DNA of 64,000 bases from Adenophora triphylla var. japonica. Taxonomy: Eukaryota > Streptophyta > Magnoliopsida > Asterales > Campanulaceae. The position numbers were made by a program, and so were the translations under genes. Below, piece by piece: positions 34,114-45,164 of this stretch. The notes below the pieces were generated by a model. It worked only from the letters and a program-made list of their open reading frames with translations, was not told the DNA's origin and did not search any database. Each line of letters begins with the position of its first letter. Positions within the stretch are counted from its first letter, which is position 1. Where the stretch lies: positions 1 through 64,000 of the forward strand of contig JAFEMH010001475.1 of the NCBI GenBank assembly GCA_022495995.1, read 5' to 3'.

Positions 34114-36328
34114 CTATAACAGAAAGACCATATAACTTATATATAAAAACATCATGAAAACAGAAACGAAAAAAGAAGATGATTAATAGATGAGACATAA
34201 AAAGCTAATCTCTTAGCCCCTCACCCTTGCAGGTTCATAGAAAATACAACTAGTACCAGCCATACTTCCACTGGTCAAAGTATAAAGTGTGCATAATAAA
34301 GTGAAAATGAATGCAAATGTCCCACATTCTGTTATAACTAAGAGACGACGGGAAAATGATAATGCTAAAATAAAAAGGAGGCCCAAATAGGGAAGTTACT
34401 CTCTAAGTGGGATAGCCCAAAAGGGAATACTCGCCTCTTCAAGAGGGACAGAGGTAGTACTAAACAAATTCTAACAAGACTTGAAACTCAGCAAGAACAC
34501 ACTTAGCTTTAATTGTAAATTAATACCCAAGAGCATAAACGTTTGTGCTAAAATGGAATATATCACCAATTACAATTGGGGATATCTCATCTCTAAGGCT
34601 TACAGATGCTTCTTTTAGCACGTTATCGCCACAAGTACTCTGGGGCTCTTATTTTTGTGCTTTCAATCAAAATTAATATGTCGGATTGTAAAAAGTACAC
34701 ATTCAAAGAAATTGCTTTTTTATGAGATGAAAAGAACCAGGTTTTTTAATCAAATAAGAACACACACACCAGAAATAATACTATGAAGAAAACAAAACAT
34801 AGCATAAATATGTACTTGTGCTACTAAAAGTGCTTTAGTTTAATCTTTTTGCACATGTCTCTCAAAGTGAAAATGGGACATTCATTTAGGGACGGAGGGA
34901 GTAGTATGCATAACATACTGTTGAGGATGAAGATATGCCAAACTCTACCAGCATATTTTCTTCCCATAAATTTTCACATGTACCAGTTTATAAATTTAAT
35001 GAATTTACAGTACCCACAAACAAGAATAAAACTCCACAACAGATTAGTACAAGGTCACTTTTTATACTTACAGTCAACAATGCGTTTACGGGCCTCACTT
35101 AGTGCTTCATACTCCGGGTAATCTTTGATTGAGGCGCCTTGCTTCAAGACTGAATGTATGATACTCATGACAATAAAATTCAAGAACTAACTGACTTATT
35201 ATGCAGTTGATCCAAAGTTAGTTGATTCTGAAGCTCTTCACAAATTTCAAAACTGTAATATAGAACTGCAGAACAGAATCATTCATAATAGATAATGAGC
35301 AACAAAGGGAACAACCATGATTATTCCATCAGAATCAAATGCTATGTGAAACGCCATAGTGTGTAATTAGTAATTAAGCATCTATGAGAGATACATGTTT
35401 CAATAAAGAGTTCATATTGACAGAGTAACGTTATAAACTGAGAGAATGCCCCACTCGTGTAGGTTGGTTAATGTCAAAAGAAGGCTATATAATATAGTTT
35501 AGACAATTCACTTACAGCTTCTTCTATTTCTCACAGTTGACTCTTTGAAAGGAGCACAGCGAAATCCCTTGTGAGCACACAGCTGTTTCCAGTAAAAAGC
35601 CAACAACAAAGTCACAGAAATTTCAGCATTTTCACTACTATGAATAAGTGTACGTGGCAAAACAAGCTAAGAGTTACCAGTAACACACATGTTAGTTACA
35701 CTTATCTCGTTAAATGTTCTATATATAATTTTTATTTAATTTGAAAGTATGATGCTTCTATTGAACAACCTGACAGAAGTACTCGAGAGAGGCATACCAT
35801 AGCAAGTGTTCAGTTCCTTACGAGGTAATAAATGCATTTAAAAAGTCCATGCATAATAATTAATATAGCATACATCCCTAGTAGATTTCAAAACACAAAG
35901 ATAACTACTTACAATCCACAAAAAAGGGTTCTGCCATCTGGGTGAAAGATAACTACTTAATATGCAGCTACGTTATTCAAGAACAATAAGATAGCTGCAC
36001 TTTTTTTATTTCATCTTTGGCAAATTGATTACTAACCTTCCAAAATTTTCACCAAAATTTACCACATTTGCTAAATCAAAACGTCCTTATTTCCAGATTT
36101 TGCAAAGCTAACTAACTTTGGACATTCTAAAGAGGCGTGAAATTATTCCAACCAGAGAAATTATCAATTCTCATCAAACTAGGCCATAATAAGCCAAATC
36201 AACACCCATTTCCCAACACAAATTCAAAAACAAAACCAATCGAGTCAATTAAGAAACAACAACAAACAAAATATTTCAAAAATTGAAGAGCAAAGAATCG
36301 AATCTAGTTTAGGGTTTAGTAAATTTAC

Positions 36329-36414
36329 CCCCACTGAACAGCGAGCGATTCGTAGTCCCAATACTCCCTGGGCCTAATAACGTTGACATCGGTATAAACC
36401 CTAGATTTCGACAT
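36329..36414 (-). pseudogene. Captured first exon of casein kinase II alpha subunit
   Basis: On the minus strand the ATG at 36414 opens [20 protein letters not shown] followed by YESLAVQWG, ending at a GT donor at 36328. This is the N-terminus of plant CK2 alpha (MSKARVY.DVNV.RP..YWDYE..VQWG) with its usual first-exon end. About 150 bp of likely 5' UTR and coding-like leader precede it. The kinase core exons are absent, so it is a captured fragment. Confidence 0.8.
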
Positions 36415-36834
36415 ACTCTTCACTGGTCTGGAACCGTTGGTGCACAAGAGATTGAGATTGAGCTGATCGACGGCGATTGAGAATCTTGTAGTGGAATCGT
36501 CGCCGGAAGGTAGATTAGGAAAGGAGGAGGGACAGGGAGGCGGATTAGAGGGATGGGCTTAGGAGACCGGCGTCAGGAGAGCGATAGTGGAGGCGGAATA
36601 GCCTTGTTAGAGAGAGAAAGAGAGATGTCGCCTTGTTAGAGAGAGAGAGAGAAAGAGAGATTTGGGGAGAAACAAAGAAAGCGATTTGTGGGAGGGGGAA
36701 TTGACGATTTGGGGGGATTTTTAGGGGAAAGAGTGCGGGAAAATGCCCGCCAGTTCAGTGTTTTTATTTTTTTTTTCTTCTCCTTTTTTGTAGTGTTTAT
36801 ATTTGTTTTTATTAACTTCAACACTAATAATTGG

Positions 36835-36925
36835 ATGTAGTCTGGTTGGTTAGGTTACTCATTTAACGCCTGAGAGATCCAGGTTCAACTCTTGGCAACG
36901 GCAGTACCAAAAAAAAATTTTTATT
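36835..36925 (+). repeat. tRNA-like SINE fragment inside CACTA 1
   Basis: A short stretch with an A-box-like TAGTCTGGTTGGTTAGG (36839-36855) and B-box-like AGGTTCAACTCTTGG (36881-36895), followed by an A-run at 36907. It reads like the 5' tRNA-derived head of a SINE. No clear target duplication was found. Confidence 0.45.
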
Positions 36926-36939
36926 TGAAAGCAAACTTC

Positions 36940-37255
36940 ACAACGTTTATAAGAAAAACGTTGTAGGTTGCAACGTTTCTTAAACAAACGTTGTAAAACG
37001 TTCATTAACAACGTTTATAAGAAAAACGTTGTCGTATAGTTCGCAACGTTTCTTAAACAAACGTTGTAAAAAGTCCATTCACAACGTTTATAAAAAAAAC
37101 GTTGTAGTATACTACGCAACGTTTCTTTTAAAACGTTGTAAAAAGTCCATTACTGCAACATTTTTTTGATAAACGTTGTTATAATGAGACTTTGACAACG
37201 TTTAAGCTAAAAACGTTGTAAAAAGCAGTCATAATAAAAACGTTGTCAAAAGTCA
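36940..37255. repeat. Right subterminal repeats of CACTA 1
   Basis: About ten ACAACGTTT / AAACGTTGT units in both orientations, matching the left end (32776-32995). Confidence 0.8.
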
Positions 37256-37859
37256 TTTTTCTTGTAGTGGTAAAAAAATGGATCAGAAATATAAGTACCC
37301 CTGCTGGCAAAGAACAATGTTGCCATTGTAAACATTGTTAACAACCACACAACATCATCAATGTCCTCTTCTTTATCGTTTTTACACACTTCCACCAATA
37401 TATTGTTCACTGTGTTGAATGTGATGTTATTAGCATCCTTGAACTGTCTGTGAAACAAGTCAAATGTTTCCGCTGCACATCCTTTCATCTTTATATTCAT
37501 TCTCTTTTCCCCAGATTTGACTCCAAATATCACAGAAACATCATTGGCAGTCAGATCAACATGAGTATGCCCAATCTTGAAGTTATCTATTCGAGGGTCA
37601 AAACACCTAATAATATCTAGGCTTGTCATATCAGACTTCCTAACTGTGATGTCTGTGTTGTTGTTCAGAGCATTAAACATGTGAAAAAATGGAGAATGTT
37701 TCAATTTTCAAGATGATATTCTTTTAATTGCAGCTTGATCAGCAGTTTTAGAGTTGCTTCTATGTTTGAACGGAATGAGAAGGTTTTGGCCCTCTCCACT
37801 GATTTTCCATGATCTTTACTTATGGAACCCTTTACTGCCATTATTTTCTTAGTCATCTA

Positions 37860-39375
37860 TAATCACACAAAAAACAACTGAATGTTTATAACATGGAGTG
37901 AGAGTTACAACCACTACACATTTATACAAAAATAACTGTGAAATAGAATTCTCAGTTACTGGCCAATGTAAAAAACCAACAACTGTGAAATTTATCCTAC
38001 AGTTATTATAAAAGAATGACATAAAAATTGAGAAATCTATCACACAGTTATGCACAATAACTGTGAAATTCATATCACATTTATGCACAAACAATCATAA
38101 ATAACTGATAAACCATACATACTAACTAGAAAAATAACTGTGAAATTAACATCACAATTTTCAGTTTATAAATGTCAAAAATCACTATGAATAAATGAGA
38201 AACATACACAGTTATTAAGCTCATATACATGTCTTAACCATTTCACATTTATATATAAATATAAAACATAATTCTCAGCTTAGAAATGTGAAAATCATTA
38301 CACAGTTATGCACAATAACTGTGAAAATCATTACACAGTTATTTACATCAAAACCAACAATTGTGAAATTTTTTCTATGGTTGTTCTAAAGGAATGAGAT
38401 AAAAACTGATAAATCTATAACTGTGAAATTCACATCACAGTTATGCACTGTGAAATTTACATCATAGTTATGCACAAACAACCATAAATACATGATAAAT
38501 AACTGATAAACCATACATACTAACTAGCAAAATAACTGTGAAATTAACATCACAATTCTCAGTTTATAAATGTCAAAAATCACTATGAATAAATGAGAAA
38601 CATACACAGTTATTAAGCTCATATACATGTCTAAACCATTTCACATTTATATATAAATGTAAAACATAATTCTCAACTTAGAAATGTGAAAATCATTACA
38701 CAGTTATGCACAATAACTGTGAAAATCATTACACAGTTATTTACATCAAAACCAACAATTGTGAAATTTATTCTACAGTTGTTCTAAAGGAATGACATAA
38801 AACTGAGAAATCTATCTCACAGTTATGCATAATAACTGTGAAATTCACATCACATTTATACACAAACAACCATAAAATCTATCTCACAGTTATTTACATC
38901 AAAACAGTGAAATAGACCTCGAAATCCTTGAAGTTTATCAGTTATTTAAACAAAATCCAACAAAAAATTACAAAAAACATAAAACCTAATTCGCAATTTT
39001 TGGAACAAATCAAGAAATAAGTCGGAAACAACAAGTGAAATAAACTTCGAAATACTTGAAGTTTATCGGTTAATTAAACAAAATCGACAACAACAGTGAA
39101 AAAAACTTCAAAATAGGGGAGAATATGAATTGGCGTCGAAGATTACCTTTGATTTTGCGGATGATTGTGAAGAAATGTTGAAGATTACACGGTTGTGAAG
39201 ACGAAATTGAAGAGAAATCGTCGAAGGAGAGACGAAATTGAAGAAAAATCGTGGACGGTGAGAGGAAATCGAGGACGGTGAGACGAAATCGAGGACGGTG
39301 AGAAGAAATTGAGAAAGTGGAAGAGAAATGAAATTTCGTTAAAATATGGGATAAACCTGGTGACGTCAAGGGCAA
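37860..39375 (-). repeat. Upstream region of the mobile-element gene with ~400-bp tandem duplication
   Basis: The stretch is rich in AACTGTGAAATT and its reverse complement. The segment at about 38131-38370 recurs nearly unchanged at 38531-38770, a tandem duplication with 400-bp period. Related AACTGAGAAATT words occur in the introns at 31900-32400. 39190-39310 carries a 24-28-bp repeat of GACGAAATCGAGGACGGTGA and may be a 5' UTR. No protein gene is supported in this interval. Confidence 0.55.
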
Positions 39376-39696
39376 ATCGGTTCAGAGGTTTTTTGGGGGG
39401 TTTTCAAAATATTGGTCCTTAAAGGTTGTATTTATTTGTGTGAGGGGTATTTTGGTCAAAGTCTCTAGAAGAAAATTGTTTAATAAAATATAAGTCTTTT
39501 TTATTATTTTTAAGAAAAGATAAAAATTGTGAAAAAAAATACTCTTATACCTACACATAAGAGTAATTTTAGTTTTATATTTTTTTTGATATAAGAGCGA
39601 TGGGGAGGGATAATGTGTAAGCGTTTCTATAAAATTTGCATCTCGATTGGATATATATTGGTTTGATATCTCGCTTACAAACTCTAGTGTCCTCAG

Positions 39697-39715
39697 CCCG
39701 TAAAAGTTTTACGGG
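39697..39715. repeat. 19-bp perfect palindrome
   Basis: CCCGTAAAAGTTTTACGGG, two 9-bp arms around one G. It may be a small element's terminal hairpin; no flanking element could be delimited. Confidence 0.4.
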
Positions 39716-39830
39716 TGGTAGACTCGCCGGGTCCGATTCAGACGGCCATCTATTTTTTGCTGTGAACGATGCTGCGGTGACAATGTGAGTCTGTTGTAAC
39801 TAAATAGTGAAAAAAGACGATAACGAAAGC

Positions 39831-39875
39831 AAAAAGTCAAAGTCAACTATTTAAATCTCTTGGGTAAAAAGTCAA
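39831..39875 (+). promoter_or_regulatory. Detached upstream part of the MGST3-1 promoter
   Basis: GCAAAAAGTCAAAGTCAA followed by CTCTTGGGTAAAAAGTC matches the sequence upstream of MGST3-2 (53541-53580 and 53946-53985). In MGST3-2 this is followed directly by GAAAATTGCTTATAAG. In MGST3-1 the corresponding GAAAATTGCTTATAA lies 5.5 kb away at 45393-45407, beyond the inserted unit. Confidence 0.75.
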
Positions 39876-39969
39876 AATATGAATTTTTTCTCAAATAATA
39901 CTGTTCATAAAATTTATTTTCCAAAATGACTTACTGTTCAAACTTTTGCGCAAACTGTCCCACTTTTTG

Positions 39970-40158
39970 AAACTCGCTACACCGTGTAGCGAGTTTGACA
40001 TTGGTCGGGTCAAACTCGCTACACCGTGTAAAGAGTTCTATGTAATTAAGTTTGCCAGTTTGGTCATTAATTAGGGCAATTAATTAAGCAAAACTCGCTA
40101 CACCGTGTAGCGAGTTTAACTTGTCAAAGTCAAACTCGCTACACCGTGTAGCGAGTTT
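39970..40158. repeat. Palindrome cluster 1 (central C)
   Basis: Four copies of a 27-bp palindrome with 13-bp arms and one central C, core CGCTACACCGTGTAGCG flanked by AAACT/AGTTT. Positions are 39970-39996, 40012-40038 (one arm mutated), 40091-40117 and 40132-40158. Spacing is about 42, 79 and 41 bp. The cluster ends about 140 bp before the OB-fold ATG. Confidence 0.85.
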
Positions 40159-40298
40159 ATCTTTAATAAATTGCCCAACTAAGTTTTCACAGATTAATTT
40201 ATCTTCCTCTCCTCCTCTCCCTCGTTCATTCATTCTCTCTCTCGTATCTTCCTCGCAACCCTCAATCTTCTCAATCCAAATTCTATTAAACACAAAAA

Positions 40299-41198
40299 AT
40301 GGATCCCAGAGAGCAGCAGTTTTTTTTTCGTGGTGAATCCTCCTCTTCATCGCGTGTTATTCCTGGTCCCGCCGGTGTCGTAGAGTCCGCCATGCACCAG
40401 AGAAATCTCAACCGTCAGAACTTGTCTTCGCAACAAACACCGATCGCAACCCAAGAGTATATACGGAGAGCGATTGAAGATCCGGTGAAGGATGAAGCTT
40501 TCCAAGACGGTCCTTAGCTCTATGCAATGGAATTTCTCACTGAAGCCGGTACATATTATTCGTTGAGCTCTATCAAGAAGAAATGCCATACTATTGACAG
40601 GGTGGATCAGGTATAATATCAAGATTAATTATAGTTAAATGTGTGTACACTTTGATTGATATTTTACATTTATGTATGTTCTATTAGGTTGTTGCTGTTA
40701 TCAAGTCCTGCACACCAAATGGTCTTGGTGATCTCTAGGTGACTTTAAAGGTTAGGATATGAGCTTAGTATGCTTTCTATCATGGGTGAAATGTGTTTTG
40801 AGTTACTAACTGGGATAAAATTATTAGGATCCTATGGATACCATAGATGCTTCCATTCATCATAAAGTGACTGAGTGTGAATTTGGAAAAGATATATATG
40901 TCGGTTCTGTTCTCATACTTCCGAAGGTATGATATATTAAATAGTGGAAGTCAGTACACTTTGGAATCGTCATTAATAATTCCATCTAATTGTTTATTTT
41001 GAAATATTTAGGTTGTTGTTTGGGCCCCCAACCCATCACGATCAGCACGTTATCTTAACATCACACTCCCTAATGTCTTCAAGGTATATATTTTCTTATT
41101 TTTGCTGAATTGTTGGAATCATATAGTAAATAATGTTAAACTTATTTGTTTTGCAGGTATTTCCTAAGAATGATGAAGTTAATCTGGCTGAATTCTAA
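40299..41198 (+). pseudogene. HROB-like OB-fold protein fragment (five exons)
   Basis: Exons 40299-40610, 40688-40750, 40828-40926, 41012-41083 and 41157-41198 all have GT-AG borders and add up to 196 codons in one phase. The N-terminal part is Ser/Gln-rich. The C-terminal part reads LYAMEFLTEAGTYYSLSSIK, VVAVIKSCTPNGLGDL, DPMDTIDASIHHKV, FGKDIYVGSVLILPKVVVW and ARYLNITLPNVFKVFPK. This matches my memory of the OB-fold domain of plant homologous recombination OB-fold proteins (HROB/MCM8IP, DUF4539). The host protein is longer; only the OB-fold and a short lead-in are here. In-frame TAG codons at 40515-40517 and about 40736-40738 make it a pseudogene. Intact introns argue for DNA-level capture rather than retroposition. 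Confidence 0.7.
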
Positions 41199-41650
41199 GC
41201 CCATTTTGTTTACTTGAATTTCCTAATTGTTTAAATTAATTAATGTAAGATTTCCTACGTAACCGGGATGTGGTCACTAACTTGATTATATTTATTTTGA
41301 TGTTATTTTAGCTTTTAAAAATTATTTGGTACATTTTGTGTTTGGTTTCGTTGCAATTTTTCTTGTCATCATTATTTTTAACACATGTAAATTTTTATTT
41401 TATTTTTTGATGTTAGTACGAAGGTATTTTGAGCAATAATTTGAAGTTAATTTAATTATCCAAATTAAAATTTAAAAGTTGTTATTGATACACCATTATA
41501 TGTACTACAAGTAACAATTTTTAGATATTCATTATGATAACTAAATTAACCTATATTTATTACTCAAAATACCTTCGCGAACGAAAAAAAAAATGGAAAT
41601 AAGAAATGTTGAATCGAAGGAAATTATTGGAGTGGACAAACTCTGACTTA

Positions 41651-41755
41651 AAATCTCTACACCGTGTAGCGATTTAAACTTTAATGAAACTCGCTACACG
41701 GTGTAGCGAGTTTAATTCAACTTTAATGAAACTCGCTACACGGTGTAGCGAGTTT
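41651..41755. repeat. Palindrome cluster 2 (central G, inverted relative to cluster 1)
   Basis: Three copies: 41651-41675 (degenerate, central C), 41687-41713 and 41729-41755 (perfect arms, core CGCTACACGGTGTAGCG, central G). The last two are 42 bp apart, the same spacing as in cluster 1. The central base and spacer sequence show they are reverse complements of cluster 1 units. Confidence 0.85.
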
Positions 41756-42210
41756 AAGTCAGAGATTCCAATTTCCAGCTACTGAAGTTCAGTTTCCAGC
41801 CAGCATAAAATATCAATCAGCACGTGATTCATTCCAATTTTCCAGCTACTTGAACTTCATTCCCTAGCAGCAGCAATCTTCAGCAGCCACCTGCAAACAA
41901 CCAAACCCAAAACCAAAACCAAAACCAAAACCAAATCAAACAACATGCTGCAAACAACAAACAACCTGCTACAAATAACCAAACTAAACCAAATTCCATA
42001 TCCAAAATCCCATATCCAAACAAAATACCATAAAACACACCTATACATCTACATAAATGTGTAGAAAGTGTAAAAAAAACTAAAATGCAAATATCCAAAA
42101 AAAAACTAAAAAAAATCATAGTTTCAGTTATTACAAATAAAAACATCAAAATAAAAACTAAACTAATACTACAAAGTTTCATTACATCCTAATAAAAAAA
42201 AGTGAACTCG

Positions 42211-44477
42211 CTATCTCCTATCGTAGAAAGACGGGGTGTACTTACTCGTCGGATTCCGCTGCCGAGACCCTCTTCTAATCATCGCTTCCTCCCGTTGAGC
42301 AGGGGTAGTCTCAGTCGGATCGGAGAAGGGGCGGAGCCCTGCTTGTGATGTAGAAGGAGCCCTAAAGCCACTTCCACTCGTATATAGTCTGAAGCCCATA
42401 GTGGATGATCCAGGGGAAGGGTCTGCCTGGGCACTCCCACTCCCCCATCCACCCACACTCCCCCAGCCACCCCCACTCCCCCAGCCACCCCCATCCCCCC
42501 ACTGTGACTGTGACTGTGACTGCCATTCATATTATCCATCATCTTGGGTCTGGGTCTGCGCTTGGGACTCGGGGTCGGGGTCGGCCTCTGGCTCATCGTG
42601 CAAGTCCATTTGGGGTGGTGGCTGTGCCTGTCCACAACGTCTAACCCGACGCTGTCGAGGTTGTTCTACCCCTTGTGCGCGATCTATCGGCGGGGGAGGT
42701 GCAGCAGACCGAAGGCGTTGGAGCTCCCTAACTCTCGTGCACCCGTGTGTAATAGTCGCCCGCATTGAAGCTTGTCTGGGATGCTCCTCCATCTCATTGT
42801 CGACATGCAAGCGCTGAAGGGTCTGCACCTATTTTTATATCAAAAATATATATAAGTAAGAGAGACATAAGTTAATAATTGATGTTTTCTTTAAAAAAAA
42901 ACTATAAATAATAACTTGAAAAATGTAAAAACTTACCAAAAGCTCTAAGGCAGGGACAGCCGATTGGTATCCAGCCTCCTCTATATGAGTGAGGTTCTGC
43001 ACAAACATACATGTTATGCTCCGATACCACATCATATATGGATCGATGTAACGAATATCGTGAATGCTGTTGACCCCGGAAACCAGATATTGTCGCCGCT
43101 GATCCCAGAGTGCAATGTGTTGTTGATGGCGGACGCTCCAATTAACGGTATTGTTTCCCTGCCAATCACAACTGTGCAAGTCCCGCCTAGTGTCGCACGG
43201 ATCTGGGACCCCCTGTATCAGGCCAAACTGCCTCATAACGCGATCCGACAGATGCCACTCGATCCTCTCAAAGCATACGAGAGGGACCTTCGCCAACCAT
43301 ACGTCCTCACCCTGAGTGCAGTAGGGCGGAGCGTATCTCCCTGCATAAGGCTGCCACACAACCTGATCATCGGTTAGAGCAGCCAGCTGATCCCGATACC
43401 CTCGCAAGTTATGTGCAGCAACCTCCGTCAGATTCAGTGATGCCTGGGTCCAGCTGAAATTTCATAAACTAAATAATTATAAGAAAAAGTTAAAAAAAAA
43501 TAATAACGACAAGAAAATAACGTATGATATATGTATACCTGCATCCGAGGGGCATGAGCACGTAGTTCGGATCTCTGAATCGACTACGGATATGCGGTTG
43601 CACACATCTCAACCGCTCCCAAGCCTTAATCTATATCAATTAAATATATATCAAATACTATAAATAATGCCGCTAATTTGAAATCAAACTTAAAAACAAA
43701 AACATAATGAACATTAAAATGAGATAAACATACCTGTAGAACGTTGAGAAATCCTTCGCACTGTCTCGTCCGAGGGTCAGTCGCACTACACATATCTCGA
43801 TATAGGAAAGCGAGCGACGCACTCCCCCAACTGTACTGGCTGACCCTGGAAACATCCGCAAGCAGAGGGAGATAACATAACTTAACCTTGTTGTTCGTAT
43901 GATCAGGCATGACCGTAGAACCCAAGGCGAGCATGATATATGCCCGTACGTACCTATCCACAATCTCTAGAGCAGTATCATCGGCAAGGTCATCGAAGTG
44001 TGGGAAATGGGTCGTAATCCACCTGAGCTTCAGACTACTCCCATCCATGTCTCCGGGATCAGGGACAGCCCCTACCTGACAGACAGCCCGCCAGTCTACA
44101 CGTGCTGGGAACCCAGCATCAGTAACAGCATCCCCATCAATCGGCAACCTGGAAATCATGTCGATATCCTCTAGGGTGATCGTCATCTCACCAACCGGGA
44201 GGTGGAATGTATGGGTCTCCGGACCCCATCTCTCGATCAAAGCCTCCAACAACCCATAATCATACTGTACTCTCTCTATATAGTGGACTCCACTAAAGCC
44301 GCACTCCGCCAGTCTGGACAATATCCTAGGAGCTAATCCGGCCGGCAAGGAGGCACCACGACGAAAAGACAGGGGACTAGCAACCTCCAGCTCGGCCCAA
44401 ATAAATCGAGCTCTATGGTCCACATGCTGGGTCAGAACAGAGGCATCGATAGGCCCGGGATCAATGAAGGCATCCAT
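42211..44477 (-). CDS. Plant mobile domain (PMD) protein of transposon type (serine/threonine phosphatase 7 long form / MAIN-like family)
   Basis: A four-exon minus-strand gene: 43734-44477, 43539-43630, 42937-43453 and 42532-42828, all with GT-AG borders. Together they encode 549 residues in one phase, ending at a TAA (42532-42534). Exon 1 holds the PMD: LAPRILSRLAECGFSGVHYI, then LIERWGPETHTFHLPVGEMT and ITLEDIDMISRLPIDGDAVT, the family signature. Later exons hold the C-terminal half (HIRSRFRDPNYVLMPLG, PPYCTQGEDVWLAKVPLVCF, WSVRHQQHIALWDQRRQYLV, YRSITCMFVQNL). The same frame stays open beyond the TAA to 42211 as a Gln/Ser/Gly-rich tail ending NPTSKYTPSFYDRR, like family C-termini, so the TAA (a likely CAA to TAA change) probably truncates an originally longer protein. 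PMD proteins occur as host silencing factors (MAIN, MAIL1) and in transposons. Context here suggests the transposon class. Confidence 0.8.
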
Positions 44478-45083
44478 CTATTTATTTCAATATCAAGGTT
44501 GATAATTAATAATCATTATTTCTTAAATACTTTATAGGTACGTGGTTATTGTTCTACGAGGCAAGGAAATAAATAAGAGAATACAAAAGTGTAATTACTA
44601 GCACGTGGCATTGTAATCCAAAGTTATCCCATACTTTCAAGAAGTGCCTGTGGGGAAGGTCTTGATTTCCAGCCTATATACTAAGTAATACTTCAAAGAG
44701 TAATCCTAATGCGGTTTTGAAAAATAGCATGCGGTTTTTTTTAAAAAAAAATTGAACAATAAATCATATTTTTAGGGTTTGGGGTAGATCTATGATTTAG
44801 GGTTTAGGGTTTGGGATATAAGTATATGAGATTTGGGATGTAGTTATAGGTATATTAATATTTCTTAGAAGTTTAATTTATTTTGTTGTTTTCAGTATTT
44901 TTTTTCTTTATTATTATCATAATTTTTCTTTATTATATATTATTCAATTATTATTTATTATCTCTCAATAATATTAATAAATATTCTTCTTCTTGATATT
45001 TACTTGTTTTATTAATGACATGTATTTTGAACCGGAGGGAGTATAATAATAAATATTTGCAACACTAATGAGTATTATCAACA

Positions 45084-45086
<3 letters not shown>

Positions 45087-45164
<78 letters not shown>
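45087..45164 (+). repeat. (ATT)n microsatellite
   Basis: About 26 uninterrupted ATT units, surrounded by AT-rich sequence with a few TTTAGGG-like words upstream (44757-44860). Confidence 0.95.

Larger units (their letters stand above)
32761..37269. mobile_element. CACTA element 1 (4.5 kb, non-autonomous, carries host exon pieces)
   Basis: The right end reads CTTGTAGTG (37261-37269), i.e. CACTACAAGAAAAATG on the minus strand. The left end CACATCAAAAATGGG (32761) is a degenerate match. Flanking 3-bp sequences are GTC (32758-32760) and GTA (37270-37272), consistent with a mutated 3-bp target duplication. Subterminal ACAACGTTT/AAACGTTGT repeats occupy both ends, as usual for CACTA elements. There is no transposase. 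Removing the element plus one 3-bp flank rejoins one open reading frame of the host mobile gene, which fixes the boundaries. Confidence 0.85.
30738..37856 (-). pseudogene. Mobile-element gene: N-terminal domain plus coiled coil, interrupted by CACTA element
   Basis: A minus-strand spliced gene of transposon type. Exon 1 starts at the ATG at 37856 and runs to 37270, where a CACTA element interrupts it; it resumes at 32760 and ends at a GT donor at 32637. Later exons are 32417-32548 and 30738-31853, with GT-AG junctions and matching phases. The N-terminal part (IIRCFDPRIDNFKIGHTHVD, then DVSVIFGV) resembles the domain ahead of Ulp1-type proteases in MULE/Kaonashi-like and related mobile genes. 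The last exon is a Glu/Lys-rich coiled coil of about 200 residues followed by a basic, NLS-like tail (RRLKGKTRKPK). A one-base frameshift lies at about 37703. No Ulp1 catalytic domain follows; the Athila remnant begins there. The name is tentative, the interruption clear. Confidence 0.65.

Noticed and set aside
42401..42817. Plus-strand Ser/Pro/Cys-rich ORF
   Set aside because: It is antisense to the last exon of the PMD gene, whose splice sites and family motifs are on the minus strand.
44757..44860. Telomere-like patch near the PMD gene
   Set aside because: Only about three TTTAGGG words with variants occur in AT-rich sequence, which is too few to call an interstitial telomere array.
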